A DNA stretch of 64,000 nucleotides from Antedon mediterranea. Its lineage: Eukaryota; Echinodermata; Crinoidea; Comatulida; Antedonidae. Location: the NCBI RefSeq assembly GCF_964355755.1, contig NC_092677.1:10066601-10130600 (forward strand). Reading direction: 5' to 3'. This document shows positions 48,101 through 57,500 of this stretch, one piece after another. The notes under the pieces are model-generated. The model made no database searches, was not told the origin of the DNA, and saw nothing but the letters and a program-made list of their open reading frames with translations. A program made the translations under genes and the position numbers. Every line of letters begins with the position of its first letter. The stretch's first letter is position 1.

Positions 48101-50001
48101 TTATTGGTGCTATGGAAGGTATGTTGGTGCTTTGTTTTAATTGATAGAATGAATTTTGTCCAACTAAACTCTAATTTAATTTAAGTCTACACTATCAAAC
48201 TTTATGTGACAAAAAAAGTGATGTGCCCATATATGGACATGATGATGTCATATCACTACCATTATATGGGCTCATCACACTTTTTGTCAAACTAGTTTGA
48301 TAGTGTAGACAGCTTTAGAAATGTATTTAAACCAACATTGTTTATTTGACTGTATTTCATTCACAGGCGTTTGTTGTTGACGAAACTGGTGTGAGTCATA
48401 AGTATGTTGGGCAACATCATGTTACTATGACGATGCTCGATCAGCAAATATCAACAATTCCAACCGCACAGGTGCATATTCTTTAAAATTCGTATTTATA
48501 TTTAAAATTTAATTTGTAAAGCTCTGACTTACTATCAAACTAGAGTGTCATCTTAATACTGTTTTGAAAAAAAAAATTATTTTATTCTTTTAACATGGGC
48601 CGTCCTCTGTGGCAATATTTGGCCAAGTACTTCATTTTTTGTTTGTTACTTCATTCAGAGAATGGTTGAACAAAAAGCTGTGCGGTTTTTGAAAGATATT
48701 GATGTAAATAAAAGTGACGAACCAAGTTCAACAGTCATGATTCAGCTCATTAAATGTAGCCTACAACATCCAGACCATAAAGATCATGATTTCACCAAAA
48801 AACGGTTAGTAAAGAATTATTGGTGTTTATGTTAGTAGAAAAATATAAAACTTGTTTGCATTTGATTTTGTATTCAATTGGTTCTGATAGGGACATAATA
48901 GGGACTTTTCTCACTTAAACGTTAACTCCCAATATGTTCCGTCCACTTTGTAAACAACTTGATCTGCGTGTGCTCATGCATTACAAAATACTTTAAGAAC
49001 CTGAATAATAACGTCAATTGAATATATTAAAGGATATCAAAACATAGAAGGATCATTAAAATTGCGTTATGTGTAAACATAGATTCTATTTTTGCGTTTT
49101 CCACTTACCTTTACCGCTTACTGTTACCGCTCGTCTGTGTAAACTGACCTTTATGGTTTGGTACAAGTCATACCCAACACCAAATTAGGTGTGTCAAAGA
49201 TTCTTAAACTAAACTCAATTTAGATGTTGGGCTCCCAGAGTGAACTAAGATTAAATTTCTTTCATTTATCTTTAGACTATGTACAGTTCCAGCTACACTG
49301 CATCTATGCAACTGTACTGACAAGACACTGGCAATACAAGTTGATACGGACACAGCTCCGGACAACACTCCTTCGTAAGTATTCATCAGTTTTGCTGCTT
49401 TCCTTATGTTAAATAAGATTTAGTGTACAAATAATGAATTTGCCATGAGTTAATGAGATAATATCCTGATGAGTAGGAAGTTGACTTTCAACAACTTAAA
49501 ATATTTTCTATATTCTAAATAAACTTTTTAAAATTAATCTGCCACCCTTTTTAATTGAATGTCAAAGATTAGGCCATTAAAAAGGTGGCTCTAGGATTGA
49601 TGCCACCATGTGGAGCAGTTACTGTATAGACCGCTACCATGCAATAGTGCCCTATAATTGAAATGGGAGAAATAATTGCACTTTGGTGTGTTATAATAGT
49701 TAATACAAATGTTACTCATTTTTTTAGAATGGATACTTCCAGTGGCTACTACGTCACCCCCAAGCCCCCAAACTCGTCAGATTTTGTATGGGTGAGACAA
49801 GTATCTCAGCAGTTGGAGCTATCTGGTAACAGTAGCCACCAAATACATCTCCTAGCCTGCTTTTCCAAGGCTGGCGTGTTTAACTTAAGTAATATCAATG
49901 TAAATGTCACACGGAAGTCTCTTGGCCTAGAAGGAGAACCTGTTGAACAGAAGAAATTACTGCCTAGTGTTATCACTGTTAGCCAAACCACAAACAATTG
50001 A
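27188..50001 (+). CDS. TRAPPC8: TRAPPC8 (Trs85 homologue), TRAPPIII complex subunit, 28 coding exons
   Basis: TRAPPC8 is a large subunit of TRAPPIII, a Rab1 exchange-factor complex of early secretion and autophagy. Exons: 27188-27344, 27858-28052, 29069-29158, 30952-31126, 32150-32330, 32473-32599, 32909-33213, 33678-33790, 34278-34428, 36559-36659, 37056-37161, 37549-37680, 37965-38036, 38488-38640, 39234-39363, 39753-39944, 40562-40722, 41078-41152, 41327-41632, 41794-42188, 42700-42844, 43087-43183, 43532-43653, 47939-48118, 48367-48471, 48659-48804, 49276-49374, 49728-50001. All phases join, giving 4,485 nt and 1,494 residues; human TRAPPC8 has about 1,435. Matching blocks run the whole length: AGNYNLQLSSTPWFEAYRE, GACLTLSDHDRLRIFIHEF, YAFHMILAGHRYSKAGQ, EPITVELVLTNPLKVPL, QGPRLNGTLMEKR, YGPDRRLDPII, HLLACFSKAGVFNL. 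The start MAQCAQSAREFIQNSFGP matches the family N terminus. No broken exon was found. Confidence 0.95.
28095..28720 (+). repeat. Purine-rich minisatellite in TRAPPC8 intron 2
   Basis: Units such as TTGTATAAGAGTGAAAAAAG with or without a GTATAAAAAA spacer (about 21-34 bp) repeat some 25 times. The strand is almost all purine plus T. Open frames on both strands are products of the repeat. Confidence 0.9.
29545..30815. repeat. Palindromic element interrupted by the LINE
   Basis: GGCAAATTCTGTGATACAGT before the LINE (about 29554-29573) is matched by its reverse complement ACTGTATCACAGAATTTGCC after it (about 30788-30807). The LINE therefore appears to have inserted into a short inverted-repeat element. 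Confidence 0.6.
29588..30716 (+). mobile_element. 5'-truncated LINE (Jockey/CR1-like reverse transcriptase) in TRAPPC8 intron 3
   Basis: A 294-codon frame (to 30472) begins just before the RT catalytic box (VVLYADDCAIFYS). It continues with the thumb and C terminus (NWLIDNQLSLHMGKTECILF, SIKYLGIEID, VTFFYNAIKEWNNLPINI). About 220 bp of 3' UTR follow, ending GATGCCGAAATAAATCAAATC with an AAATC repeat tail. The 5' truncation and tail are typical of target-primed reverse transcription. The RT fingers and any endonuclease are missing, so it is dead on arrival. The frame itself is still open, suggesting a fairly young insertion. Confidence 0.88.
31141..31538. mobile_element. 398-bp palindromic MITE with TA target site
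   Basis: Long imperfect arms start AAGGCCCATTTACACTAGGA and end in the inverted copy, with TA on both sides (31139-31140 and 31539-31540). Inner arms also pair (CAATCAAATGACGTCATGAT and ATCATGACGTCATTTGATTG). No coding content. Lies in TRAPPC8 intron 4. Confidence 0.85.
31911..32085. repeat. Fold-back repeat in TRAPPC8 intron 4
   Basis: The left arm (AACAAATAATGAATG ... AAAATTGACTGCTCT) is repeated inverted on the right (AGAGCAGTCAATTTTTC ... CATTCATTATTTGTTATA). About 75-bp arms surround a short loop near AACTTGGCTCGTGCCTCG. The right end stops about 65 bp before exon 5. Confidence 0.75.
34020..34150 (+). repeat. Possible LINE/SINE 3' tail in TRAPPC8 intron 8
   Basis: A GGAGTTGGAGAGACTCGTCC segment is followed about 100 bp later by GGAATAAATAAAATAAAATT. 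An AATAAA-rich tail of this type is common at non-LTR 3' ends. No protein evidence. Confidence 0.3.
34534..36356. mobile_element. Non-autonomous DNA transposon with a triplicated 372-bp core, TRAPPC8 intron 9
   Basis: The left end CAGGGCCATAGCCAGG pairs with the right end CCTGGCTACGGGCCTG. Poly-G/GGTTCGC stretches lie just inside each end. TTGTG flanks both sides (34529-34533 and 36357-36361), a candidate 5-bp target duplication. Between about 34634 and 35750 a unit of about 372 bp is present three times with only a few differences. No transposase is encoded. The superfamily is unassigned, though the termini recall hAT-like ends. Confidence 0.85.
34634..35750 (+). repeat. Three tandem copies of a ~372-bp unit
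   Basis: Copies start near 34634, 35007 and 35379 and include GATGGCCGGAAAAGACACTC, GATGCGCGTGCTCTGTGCGG and AAGCCCCGAAAAAAGCACAC. Each has a 67-75-codon open frame, which is broken differently by point changes (for example a TAG in copies 2 and 3 where copy 1 has TTG), so the frame is not maintained. Confidence 0.9.
36449..36532. mobile_element. Short MITE, GCTCTGTCTACACTATCAAA family (internal deletion)
   Basis: An 84-bp copy with termini TTAAGCTCGGTTTACACTATC and GATGGTGTAGGTAGACAGAG, and most of the centre missing. It ends 26 bp before TRAPPC8 exon 10. Confidence 0.65.
36740..36805. repeat. GATACAGGCACCA-type dispersed repeat
   Basis: AATACAGCATCTCATTTGTA and CACATGTGGTGCCTGTATCA form the reverse complement of the copy at 43865-43930, and are related to 15168-15245. 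Confidence 0.55.
37244..37342. mobile_element. 99-bp MITE with CAATTTACACAGACGAG ends, TA-flanked
   Basis: Arms AGCCAATTTACACAGACGAG and CTCGTCTGTGTAAATTGGCC are nearly perfect inverted copies, with TA on each side. Relatives lie at 40811-41002, with single arms near 23225-23282 and 49090-49155. Confidence 0.8.
37401..37500. mobile_element. MITE, GCTCTGTCTACACTATCAAA family
   Basis: A 100-bp copy bounded by AAGCTCTGTCTACACTATCA and TTGATAGTGTAGACAGAGCT, nearly perfect inverted termini. Its right end is 48 bp before TRAPPC8 exon 12. Confidence 0.85.
38833..39115. mobile_element. MITE copy interrupted by a SINE fragment
   Basis: It starts AGCTCTGTCTACACTATCCA and resumes near 39005 with the family's internal TATCACTACCATATTTTGGC block. 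Between them (about 38868-39004) is a sequence matching 40130-40210 (TGCACTTTAAAGAACCTA, GTAGGGGGTTACCCC) and ending AGCGCTATATAAATG, i.e. a SINE 3' part nested in the MITE. Confidence 0.7.
39381..39507. mobile_element. MITE, GCTCTGTCTACACTATCAAA family
   Basis: The right terminus TTTGATAGTGTAGACAGAG and the internal GATGTGCC/GGCACATCACA blocks are clear. The outer left terminus is missing. TRAPPC8 intron 15. Confidence 0.7.
39983..40235 (+). mobile_element. tRNA-derived SINE-like element in TRAPPC8 intron 16
   Basis: GTGAGGGGCCGAGCGGTTAA then GGCAGTGGA resembles the A-box half of a leucine/serine-type tRNA, followed by a degraded B-box region (GGGTGCAAAGCTCAATCGC). The body contains the GTAGGGGGTTACCCC block shared with 38868-39004. 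It is not a functional tRNA, because no cloverleaf can be completed. Confidence 0.6.
40811..41002. mobile_element. MITE with CAGTTTACAC...CTGTGCAAATT ends, TRAPPC8 intron 17
   Basis: AGTCCAGTTTACACTGATAA with GGTAAGCAGTAA on the left is matched inverted by TACCGTTACCACTGGTCTGT on the right. A longer relative of the 37244-37342 element. Confidence 0.6.
42358..42507. mobile_element. MITE, GCTCTGTCTACACTATCAAA family
   Basis: A 150-bp copy with full termini (CCTCTGTCTACACTATCAAA and GTTTGATACTGTAGACAGAG) and a duplicated ATCACTACCATATxTGGGCA block in the centre. Confidence 0.85.
43865..43930. repeat. GATACAGGCACCA-type dispersed repeat
   Basis: TTGATACAGGCACCATTTGT and GAGATGCTGTATTACC mirror 36740-36805 in reverse orientation. 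TRAPPC8 intron 23. Confidence 0.55.
44625..47091. mobile_element. 2.5-kb TTAA-flanked element with long inverted termini, TRAPPC8 intron 23
   Basis: The ends AGATGTATTGTCCCC and GGGGACAATACATCT are perfect inverted copies flanked by TTAA on both sides (44621-44624 and 47092-47095). Inverted similarity reaches about 250 bp inward (GAGTTAGCTCATAAATATTC with GAGTTAGCTCTACC; GAATAGGCCATTTT with the complement of AAACGGTCTATTC). TTAA duplication is typical of piggyBac and Kolobok elements. No transposase frame is visible in the AT-rich centre, so it is non-autonomous. It makes up most of this long intron. Confidence 0.85.
48183..48316. mobile_element. MITE, GCTCTGTCTACACTATCAAA family
   Basis: A copy of about 134 bp bounded by AAGTCTACACTATCAAACTT and CTAGTTTGATAGTGTAGACA, ending 50 bp before TRAPPC8 exon 25. 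A stub of the same left end lies near 48520-48545. Confidence 0.8.
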
Positions 50002-50782
50002 ATGAATATATACAAAGGTGAAAATAATTTTATTTTAAATATGAGAGCGAAAATGTGATTAAGTAAAGTATAAAATGTAGATATATTAGTAGTTGTATCC
50101 ATGGAAATAATAGTTACCATTCATATAATAAACATTCTTATTATGTAATATATATTAAATGTTAGATCATTTTTGTTGTAATTGACAAAAAATAAATATA
50201 TATATCCGAAATATCTTTTTTTTTGTTCAGACATCCAATTTGATGTAAATACACTTTTCTTTAAATTTAGCATTCTATTTGTTTGGTTTTTTTGTCATAT
50301 TTTTATCTGGTAAACTACTGAAATCTTGATGGTTTATAAATAAATATAACTGTAGATATTTTCATATAAGGAAAACCATGATTTTACCTAACAATAGGAT
50401 CCTGTTCTGTGCTTGTGTTGTGGCCCACACATAGCACAATAGAACCCCTGTTTGAGGGGACACTTTTGGACCCAAACAAAGTGTCTACTTTATATATAGG
50501 GGTGTCCCTTTGATAGGGGTTAGTGCTAAAACATATAGTGCTCCTCATTTATTTCATGAGAAAGTGTCACCTTTAGGAGTGTCCCAAAGGAGGGGCTATA
50601 CGGTAGATCAAGCCATTTAGAGTAATTCTCTCATTTTGGAATTATATGCAACGTTACTCACCTTTTAAAGTAGAAATTAACAACGAAGTGGAAAGTACTA
50701 GTCAATGTTATGGAATACATTATAACATCTATTAAGGGGACACTTTGGGACCCAAAAAGGTTCCCCCTCATTAGGGATATCA

Positions 50783-51010
50783 GATATTGCCTCTTGTTCA
50801 TTTCACATCAAAATGTCCTCTCAATAGGAGTGTCCCTTGAATAGGGGTTGGCTGTAGTGTTAAAAGATATTGCCTCTTGTTCATTTCACATCAAAATGTC
50901 CTCTCAATAGGAGTGTCCCTTGAATAGGGGTTGGCTGTAGTGTTAAAAGATATTGCCTCTTGTTCATTTCACAGGAAAGTGTCCCCATAATAGGGGTGTC
51001 CCCTGAACAG
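50783..51010 (+). repeat. 83-bp tandem repeat, ~2.7 copies
   Basis: Units beginning GATATTGCCTCTTGTTCATT start at 50783, 50866 and 50949. The first two are almost identical. They amplify part of the dispersed GTGTCCC-type repeat. Confidence 0.85.
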
Positions 51011-51428
51011 AGGTGTCCTGCTGTAGTTCCCCTTTAATTTTATTATAACTGCACAATGATATATAATATGAAAAATAGAGTTATAGAATTATGTTTTCAT
51101 ATACAATTTTTAGATGATTTTTAAATTGGTATAATATATTGATATGTATTGATTTGATATGTAATTTCATTCAACCTTTATATATTATATTTACATATAT
51201 CCTTGCTTTCCTAGGGGCTTTTCTGCTTCTTTTGTATTGATTGTGGCTTGCATTGGTCGTGTGAAAAAAGTTGATTTTTAATATTGGCCATAAGAGAATG
51301 ATGTTGAAATTTATTATACATTATTATAGTTTTGCATAGGCTACTAATACAAATATTATTTGCCTTTTGGATTTCTATTTTCAATAACTCTTCATTTTTT
51401 ATTTTGTATCTCCATCAACTAATTTTAA

Positions 51429-51739
51429 AGATGTATTGTCCCCCAAAAACTTGAAAATGAAAATTAATTAAATCAGACTTTGAATAGGTCATTTTGTAGT
51501 TTTAATCAAGTTAATCACTTCTGTAGAAAAAATAACATGATAAATGGTTAAATTCAACCAAAAATCCATTGGCTTGCAGCCAATTTGACAATTTTTTTGC
51601 TTTAAATTACAGTTTTTCAGGTAAATAAATTTTGTTTCGATCTAATTTTTGGTCAAAGTGGATAACTATTATGTGAAAATAAAATTGCATATTTAACAAC
51701 AAAAAATGTAAAAATTATTTTTCAGGGGACAATACATCT
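51429..51739. mobile_element. 311-bp TTAA-flanked mini-element
   Basis: The ends AGATGTATTGTCCCC and GGGGACAATACATCT are identical to those of the element at 44625-47091, with TTAA on both sides (51425-51428 and 51740-51743). It is a deletion derivative of the same family. Confidence 0.88.
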
Positions 51740-52763
51740 TTAATAGGTGAAATAGGGCTATAATAACAGACTGATAACAATGTGCAATTAAAGGTGAATT
51801 ATAAATTAAAGGTGCAAAAACATGGTTAATAATTTGAAACATTCTATCCCAACTTACTAAGGTTTTTTTTTTTTAAATATTAGTTTTGTTACCGTCTCTT
51901 TAATACTGGATTTTTAATAGCTACCTGTACAGTATATGTGTCTTTATGTTTGAAATCTGTTTATATTAAATTCATAATCTAATATGTATCTTGTTATAAA
52001 ATATACCCCTAGTATATTATAATTATAATTGATTGCAGTTGTTCAATTGCTTTTAATCACTGTACACAATGGCTTTCAAAATATATATGATTTTTGTTTC
52101 TACGTTTATCATCATCTGGAGGAGTACGGCTTTGATTAGTTCAATATTTTATTGGTATACAGTAAACCCCTATCAAGGGTACACACCTTTGAGACCCAAC
52201 AAAGTGTCCCTTTTAACTGGGTCCTCCCCAGAATACCGATGATTTAACCATTCTGTTAAATTCCCTGGAATAGGAGTTCTACTGTATAGCAATGATTAAA
52301 AATTTTTTTTTTAAACTGTATAAAAATAACAATTTTTTTTTCTCAATACAGTACAGTTTTTTGTAGATCTAATTTTTAAATCATGGGTTTATTATTTTTT
52401 AGTAAAAGGAGGGAGCAATTGCCACTTCCTGGTAAAACTCTACATTTTACATTTTATCAAGCATGATTGAACAGGGTGGGGGGGGGGGGGGGAGTTCTCC
52501 AAACTGGAATACCCAATTAAATTGGCTCTGTGGCAACCATTATTTTTTTAAGGTATTCAATTTCAGACTTATTTTATCATGTGTATTCTGAAAACTGCCC
52601 ATGATGATTTCTATAAATTGTACCTAATATGGTAAATACTATGAATATATTACATTACATAATTTGCATATAATGTAAAAATTATAGGAAATAAATAACG
52701 AACAAAAGTATTACAAAGAATTGTTTATATTTGACACATTATGAGTATACATTATTTCATTGA

Positions 52764-52911
52764 TAAGCTCTGACTACACTAACTAGTTTGACAAACAAAG
52801 TGTGATGTGCCAAAATATGGTAGTGATAATATGACATCAGACATCATGTCCATATTTGGGCACATCACATTTTTTAGTCACATAAAGTTTGAAAGTGTAG
52901 ACAGAGCTTTA
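52764..52911. mobile_element. MITE, GCTCTGTCTACACTATCAAA family
   Basis: A copy of about 148 bp; the left end is degraded (AAGCTCTGACTACACTAACT) and the right end clear (GAAAGTGTAGACAGAGCTT). A second copy follows within 20 bp. Confidence 0.8.
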
Positions 52912-52928
52912 AAAAGTATTTTACTAAT

Positions 52929-53070
52929 AAGCTCTGTCAGACTTTATGAGACAAAACAAATGTGATGCCCATGTACAGTATGGAAACGATGATGTCATAT
53001 TTCTACCATATTTGGGCACATCATATTTTGTTGTCCTATACAGTTTGATAGTGTAGATAGTAGTCAAACA
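52929..53070. mobile_element. MITE, GCTCTGTCTACACTATCAAA family
   Basis: A diverged copy starting AAGCTCTGTCAGACTTTATG and ending AGTTTGATAGTGTAGATAG, adjacent to the previous copy. Confidence 0.7.
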
Positions 53071-53479
53071 ATGCAATATTATATATGATATATAGCAATT
53101 TGTATAATCATTGCATCACAATACTTTTCAGCGGATGATTTACAGTGGAATCTACTTTCCTTACTATCTTCACACCCCCAATCCCAGGCCTTCACACCCC
53201 AAATCCATTCGCACACAATTTCCTGTATTAACTTGACCCATACTGAAATCAACACTCAACACCTTTGTCATATGTGTGATGTCTAAGTTGTCAATATCAA
53301 TCAATTAAATATCCAGGCTGAATTATTTATTATGAATAATTCATGAGATTAATTATGAAATAAATTAGGACATTATAGGGGGTGCTAAATAAGCATGGAC
53401 AGAGATCAAATATGTGTCTGAAGCTCATCATCGCATTGCATCGCACTTTTTTTGGTCAAACTAGTTTGATAGTGCTTTA

Positions 53480-53612
53480 CGCTTTGTCTACACAATAAAA
53501 AAAATGTGATGTGCCCATATATGGACACGATGATGTCATATTACTACCATATTTGGGCACATCACATTTTTTGTTGTCAAACTTTTTTGATAGAGTGTAG
53601 ACAGAGATTTAG
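53480..53612. mobile_element. MITE, GCTCTGTCTACACTATCAAA family
   Basis: The left end is altered (CTTTGTCTACACAATAAAAA) and the right end reads GATAGAGTGTAGACAGAG. An extra right-end stub (CAAACTAGTTTGATAGTGC) at about 53456-53475 suggests two overlapping insertions. Confidence 0.75.
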
Positions 53613-53781
53613 TTTAGGACAGTTTTACAGTCACTATTATAGGTACTGGGCAGGAAATATTTTACTCAATTCACATGAGGTCTTTGCTTGCATATGTCCA
53701 GAGTGTATTGTACATTAATAATTAATATAAATAGTGTCTATACTATGATTGACACAGAAAGGATACCAAGCCTCATCAGTA

Positions 53782-54186
53782 TCAACTTTCCTCATCTTCG
53801 TCTTCTCCAAATGAGAGGAGTGAATTGTTTTTTACTTTCTTTATCTTGCTTTTATCTTTGTCTTTTTTCTTCTTTGTTGTGCTGTTCATTTCGGACTCGT
53901 CATTCTTTCGTTTTGTTGGCTTCTTGAATACTATTTTTCCATCACCTAAAAAAGATTTAAAAATGTATTAATTTGTTTTGATAGAAATAATGAAAATTAG
54001 TCCCATAATATTTAAATAATATACAAACTTATACCACTCATTGCTTATACCTCTTTCTTTTTCTTTGATAAAATCATCTACTTCTTCTTGACTAATTTTA
54101 CTATTTTCAGGCATCACGATCACTGGTTTTTCATCTTGTTCTTCTGGTCTGTCGTCAAAGTCCTCTAAACCTTCCAATAAAGCCTT
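53782..54186 (-). CDS. KIAA1143: KIAA1143 homologue, last two exons (5' part not visible)
   Basis: A small, lysine- and acid-rich conserved animal protein of unknown function. Exons 54186-54051 and 53945-53782 join in frame. The first reads EGLEDFDDRPEEQDEKPVIV and ISQEEVDDFIKEKER. The second reads GDGKIVFKKPTKRKNDES, a KKKK stretch, and ends KNNSLLSFGEDEDEES, matching the human C terminus (KNSSLLSFDNEDENE) as I remember it. A splice acceptor precedes AAG at 54186, so upstream exons encoding the conserved N terminus should exist. None is visible from 54187 to the window end, where the satellite array begins. Either the gene spans the array in one very large intron, or its 5' part has been displaced. 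Confidence 0.8.
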
Positions 54187-54504
54187 CTAAAAAAACAAGT
54201 TAATTGAGCGCCGTGAAGTTGGTTACTTATTCCTTATTCGACATTCGTCAATGGAAGTTGGTTCCTTATTCGACGTTCGACATTCGCTAGGCTAGGCCAA
54301 AATTTCAAAAATGATAATTTCCCAGCGGTAAATATGCCGTGCGCCACCAACCAATCTCCTGCTGTTACTTATTCCCTATTCGACATTCATTCGTGAAGTT
54401 GGTTCCTTATTCGACGTTCGCTAGGCCGCGGCCGACCGGCTGGCCCAAATTCGTACCAAAGTAGACCTAGTGTAGATGTACCTATTTTATCACAGATTTA
54501 CATT
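54187..54504. other. Transition between KIAA1143 exons and the satellite array
   Basis: It holds a repeated phrase (AAGTTGGTTCCTTATTCGAC; TATTCGACATTCGTC) in three to four degenerate copies between about 54218 and 54422, followed by unique sequence up to the first satellite monomer. No exon is recognisable. Confidence 0.55.
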
Positions 54505-57500
54505 TTTTAGTTCCGATATTACGACCATACCAACGCCTCGGGCCGGGTTCACAATAGTATAGATTGACGTAGTATGGTCCTGGAATTCCAGAAATGTGCC
54601 ACTTGCCCCGACCCAGATCGGGCAAGTACGGATTTTAAAGCAATTTAAAATGCGTATTTTTAGCATTAATTTAGTAAACACCACTTTTTAAAGTGGCCAT
54701 ATGACCACACACCGACGCCTCGCGTCGGGTACACAATAGTATAGACTGACGTAGTATGGTCCTGGCATTCCAGAAATGTGCCACCTGCCCCGGCCCAGTG
54801 CGGGCAAGTACGTGTTTTAAAGCAATTTCAAATGCGTATTTTTAGCAATAATTTACTAAGAATTAATAGCACCACTTTTAAAGTGGCCACATGACCACAC
54901 CCCGACGCCTCGGACCGGGTTCACGATAGTATAGATTGACGTAGAATAAATGGTCCTGGCATTCCAGAAATGTGCCACTTGCCCCGGCCCAGTGCGGGCA
55001 AGTACGTGTTTTAAAGCAATTTAAAATGCGTATTTTTAGCATTAATTTAGTAAACACAACTTTTTTAAAGTGGCCATATGACCACACCCCGACGCATCGG
55101 GCCGGGTACACAAATAGTATAGATTGACGTAGTATGGTCCTGGCATTCCAGAAATGTGCCACCTGCCCCGGCCGGCCCAGTGCGTGCAAGTACGTGTTTT
55201 AAAGCAATTTCAAATGCGTATTTTTAGCAAAAATTTACTAAGAATTAATAGCACAACTTTTAAAGTGGCCATATGACCACACCCCGACGCCTCGGGTCGG
55301 GTTCACAATAGTATAGATTGATGTAGAATGGTCCTGGCATTCCTTAAATGGGCCACTTGCCTCGGCCAAGTGCGGGCAAGTAAGTGTTTAAAAGCAATTT
55401 CAAATGCGTATTTTTAGCATTAATTTACTAAGAATTAATAGCACCACATTTAAAGTGGCCATATGACCACACCCCGACGCCTCGGGCCGGGAACACAATA
55501 GTATAGATTGACATAGTATGGTCCTGGCATTCCAGAAATATGCCACTTGCCCCGGCCCAGTGCGGGCAAGTACGGATTTTAAAGCAATTTAAAATGCGTA
55601 TTTTTAGCATTAATTTAGTAAACACCACTTTTAAAGTGGCCATATGACCACACCCCGACGCCTCGGGCCGGGTACACAATAGTATAGATTGACGTAGTAT
55701 GGTCCTGACTTTCCAGAAATGTGTCACTTGCCCCGGCCCAGTGCGGGCAAGTACGTGTTTAAAAGCAATTTCAAATGCGTATTTTTAGCATTAATTTACT
55801 AAGAATTAATAGCACCACTTTTAAAGTGGCCATATGACCACACCCCAACGCCTCGGGCCGGGAACACAATAGTATAGATTGACGTAGAATGGTCCTGGCA
55901 TTCCAGAAATGTGCCACTTGCCCCGGCCCAGTGCGGGCAAGTACGGATTTTAAAGCAATTTAAAATGCGTATTTTTAGCATTAATTTAGTAAACACCACT
56001 TTTAAAGTGGCCATATGACCACACCCCGACGCCTCGGGCCGGGTACACAATAGTATAGATTGACGTAGTATGGTCCTGGCTTTCCAGAAATGTGCCACTT
56101 GCCCCGGCCCAGTGCGGGCAAGTACGTGTTTAAAAGCAATTTCAAATGCGTATTTTTAGCATTAATTTACTAAGAATTAATAGCACCACATTTAAAGTGG
56201 CCATATGACCACACCCCGACGCCTCGGGCCGGGAACACAATAGTATAGATTAACGTAGTATGGTCCTGGCATTCCAGAAATATGCCACTTGCCCCGGCCC
56301 AGTGCGGGCAAGTACGGATTTTAAAGCAATTTAAAATGCGTATTTTTAGCATTAATTTAGTAAACACCACTTTTAAAGTGGCCATATGACCACACCCCGA
56401 CGCCTCGGGCCGGGTACACAATAGTATAGATTGACGTAGTATGGTCCTGGCTTTCCAGAAATGTGCCACTTGCCCCGGCCCAGTGCGGGCAAGTACGGAT
56501 TTTAAAGCAATTTAAAATGCGTGTTTTTAGTGTTATTTTACTAAGTATTAATAGCACCACTTTTAAAGTGGCAATATGACCACACTCCGACGCCTCGGGC
56601 CGGATTCACAATAGTATGGATTGACGTAGAATGGTCCGGATATTCCAGAAATGTGCCACTTGCCCCGGCCCAGTGCGGGCAAGTACGTGTTTTAAAGCAA
56701 TTTAAAATGCGAATTTTTAGTGTTATTTTACTAAGTATTAATAGCACCACTTTTAAAGTGGCCATATGACCACACCCCGACACCTTGGGCCGGGTACACA
56801 ATAATATAGATTGACGTAGTATGGTCCTGGCATTCCAGAAATGTGCCACTTGCCCCGGCCCAGTGCGGGCAAGTACGGGTTTTAAAGCAATTTAAAATGC
56901 GTATTTTTAGTGTTATTTTACTAAGTATTAATAGCACCCCACTTTTAAAGTGGCAATATGACCACACCCCGACGCCTCGGGCCGGGTACACAATAGTATA
57001 GATTGACGTAGTATGGTCCTGACTTTCCAGAAATGTGCCACTTGCCCCGGCCCAGTGCGGTCAAGTACGTGTTTAAAAGCAATTTCAAATGCGTATTTTT
57101 AGCATTAATTTACTAAGAATTAATAGCACCACATTTAAAGTGGCCATATGACCACACCCCAACGCCTCGGGCCGGGAACACAATAGTATAGATTGACGTA
57201 GAATGGTCCTGGCATTCCAGAAATGTGCCACTTGCCCCGGCCCAGTGCGGGCAAGTACGGATTTTAAAGCAATTTAAAATGCGTATTTTTAGCATTAATT
57301 TAGTAAACACCACTTTTAAAGTGGCCATATGACCACACCCCGACGCCTCGGGCCGGGTACACAATAGTATAGATTGACGTAGTATGGTCCTGGCTTTCCA
57401 GAAATGTGCCACTTGCCCCGGCCCAGTGCGGGCAAGTACGGATTTTAAAGCAATTTAAAATGCGTGTTTTTAGTGTTATTTTACTAAGTATTAATAGCAC

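Larger units (their letters stand above)
50002..53781. other. Convergent intergenic region, TRAPPC8 / KIAA1143
   Basis: The TRAPPC8 3' UTR comes first; possible polyadenylation signals AATAAA occur near 50129 and 50191. The rest is repeats: GTGTCCC-type sequence (50440-51030, 52160-52290), a TTAA mini-element, and three MITE copies. A poly-G run lies near 52475-52492. No gene is supported. Confidence 0.6.
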
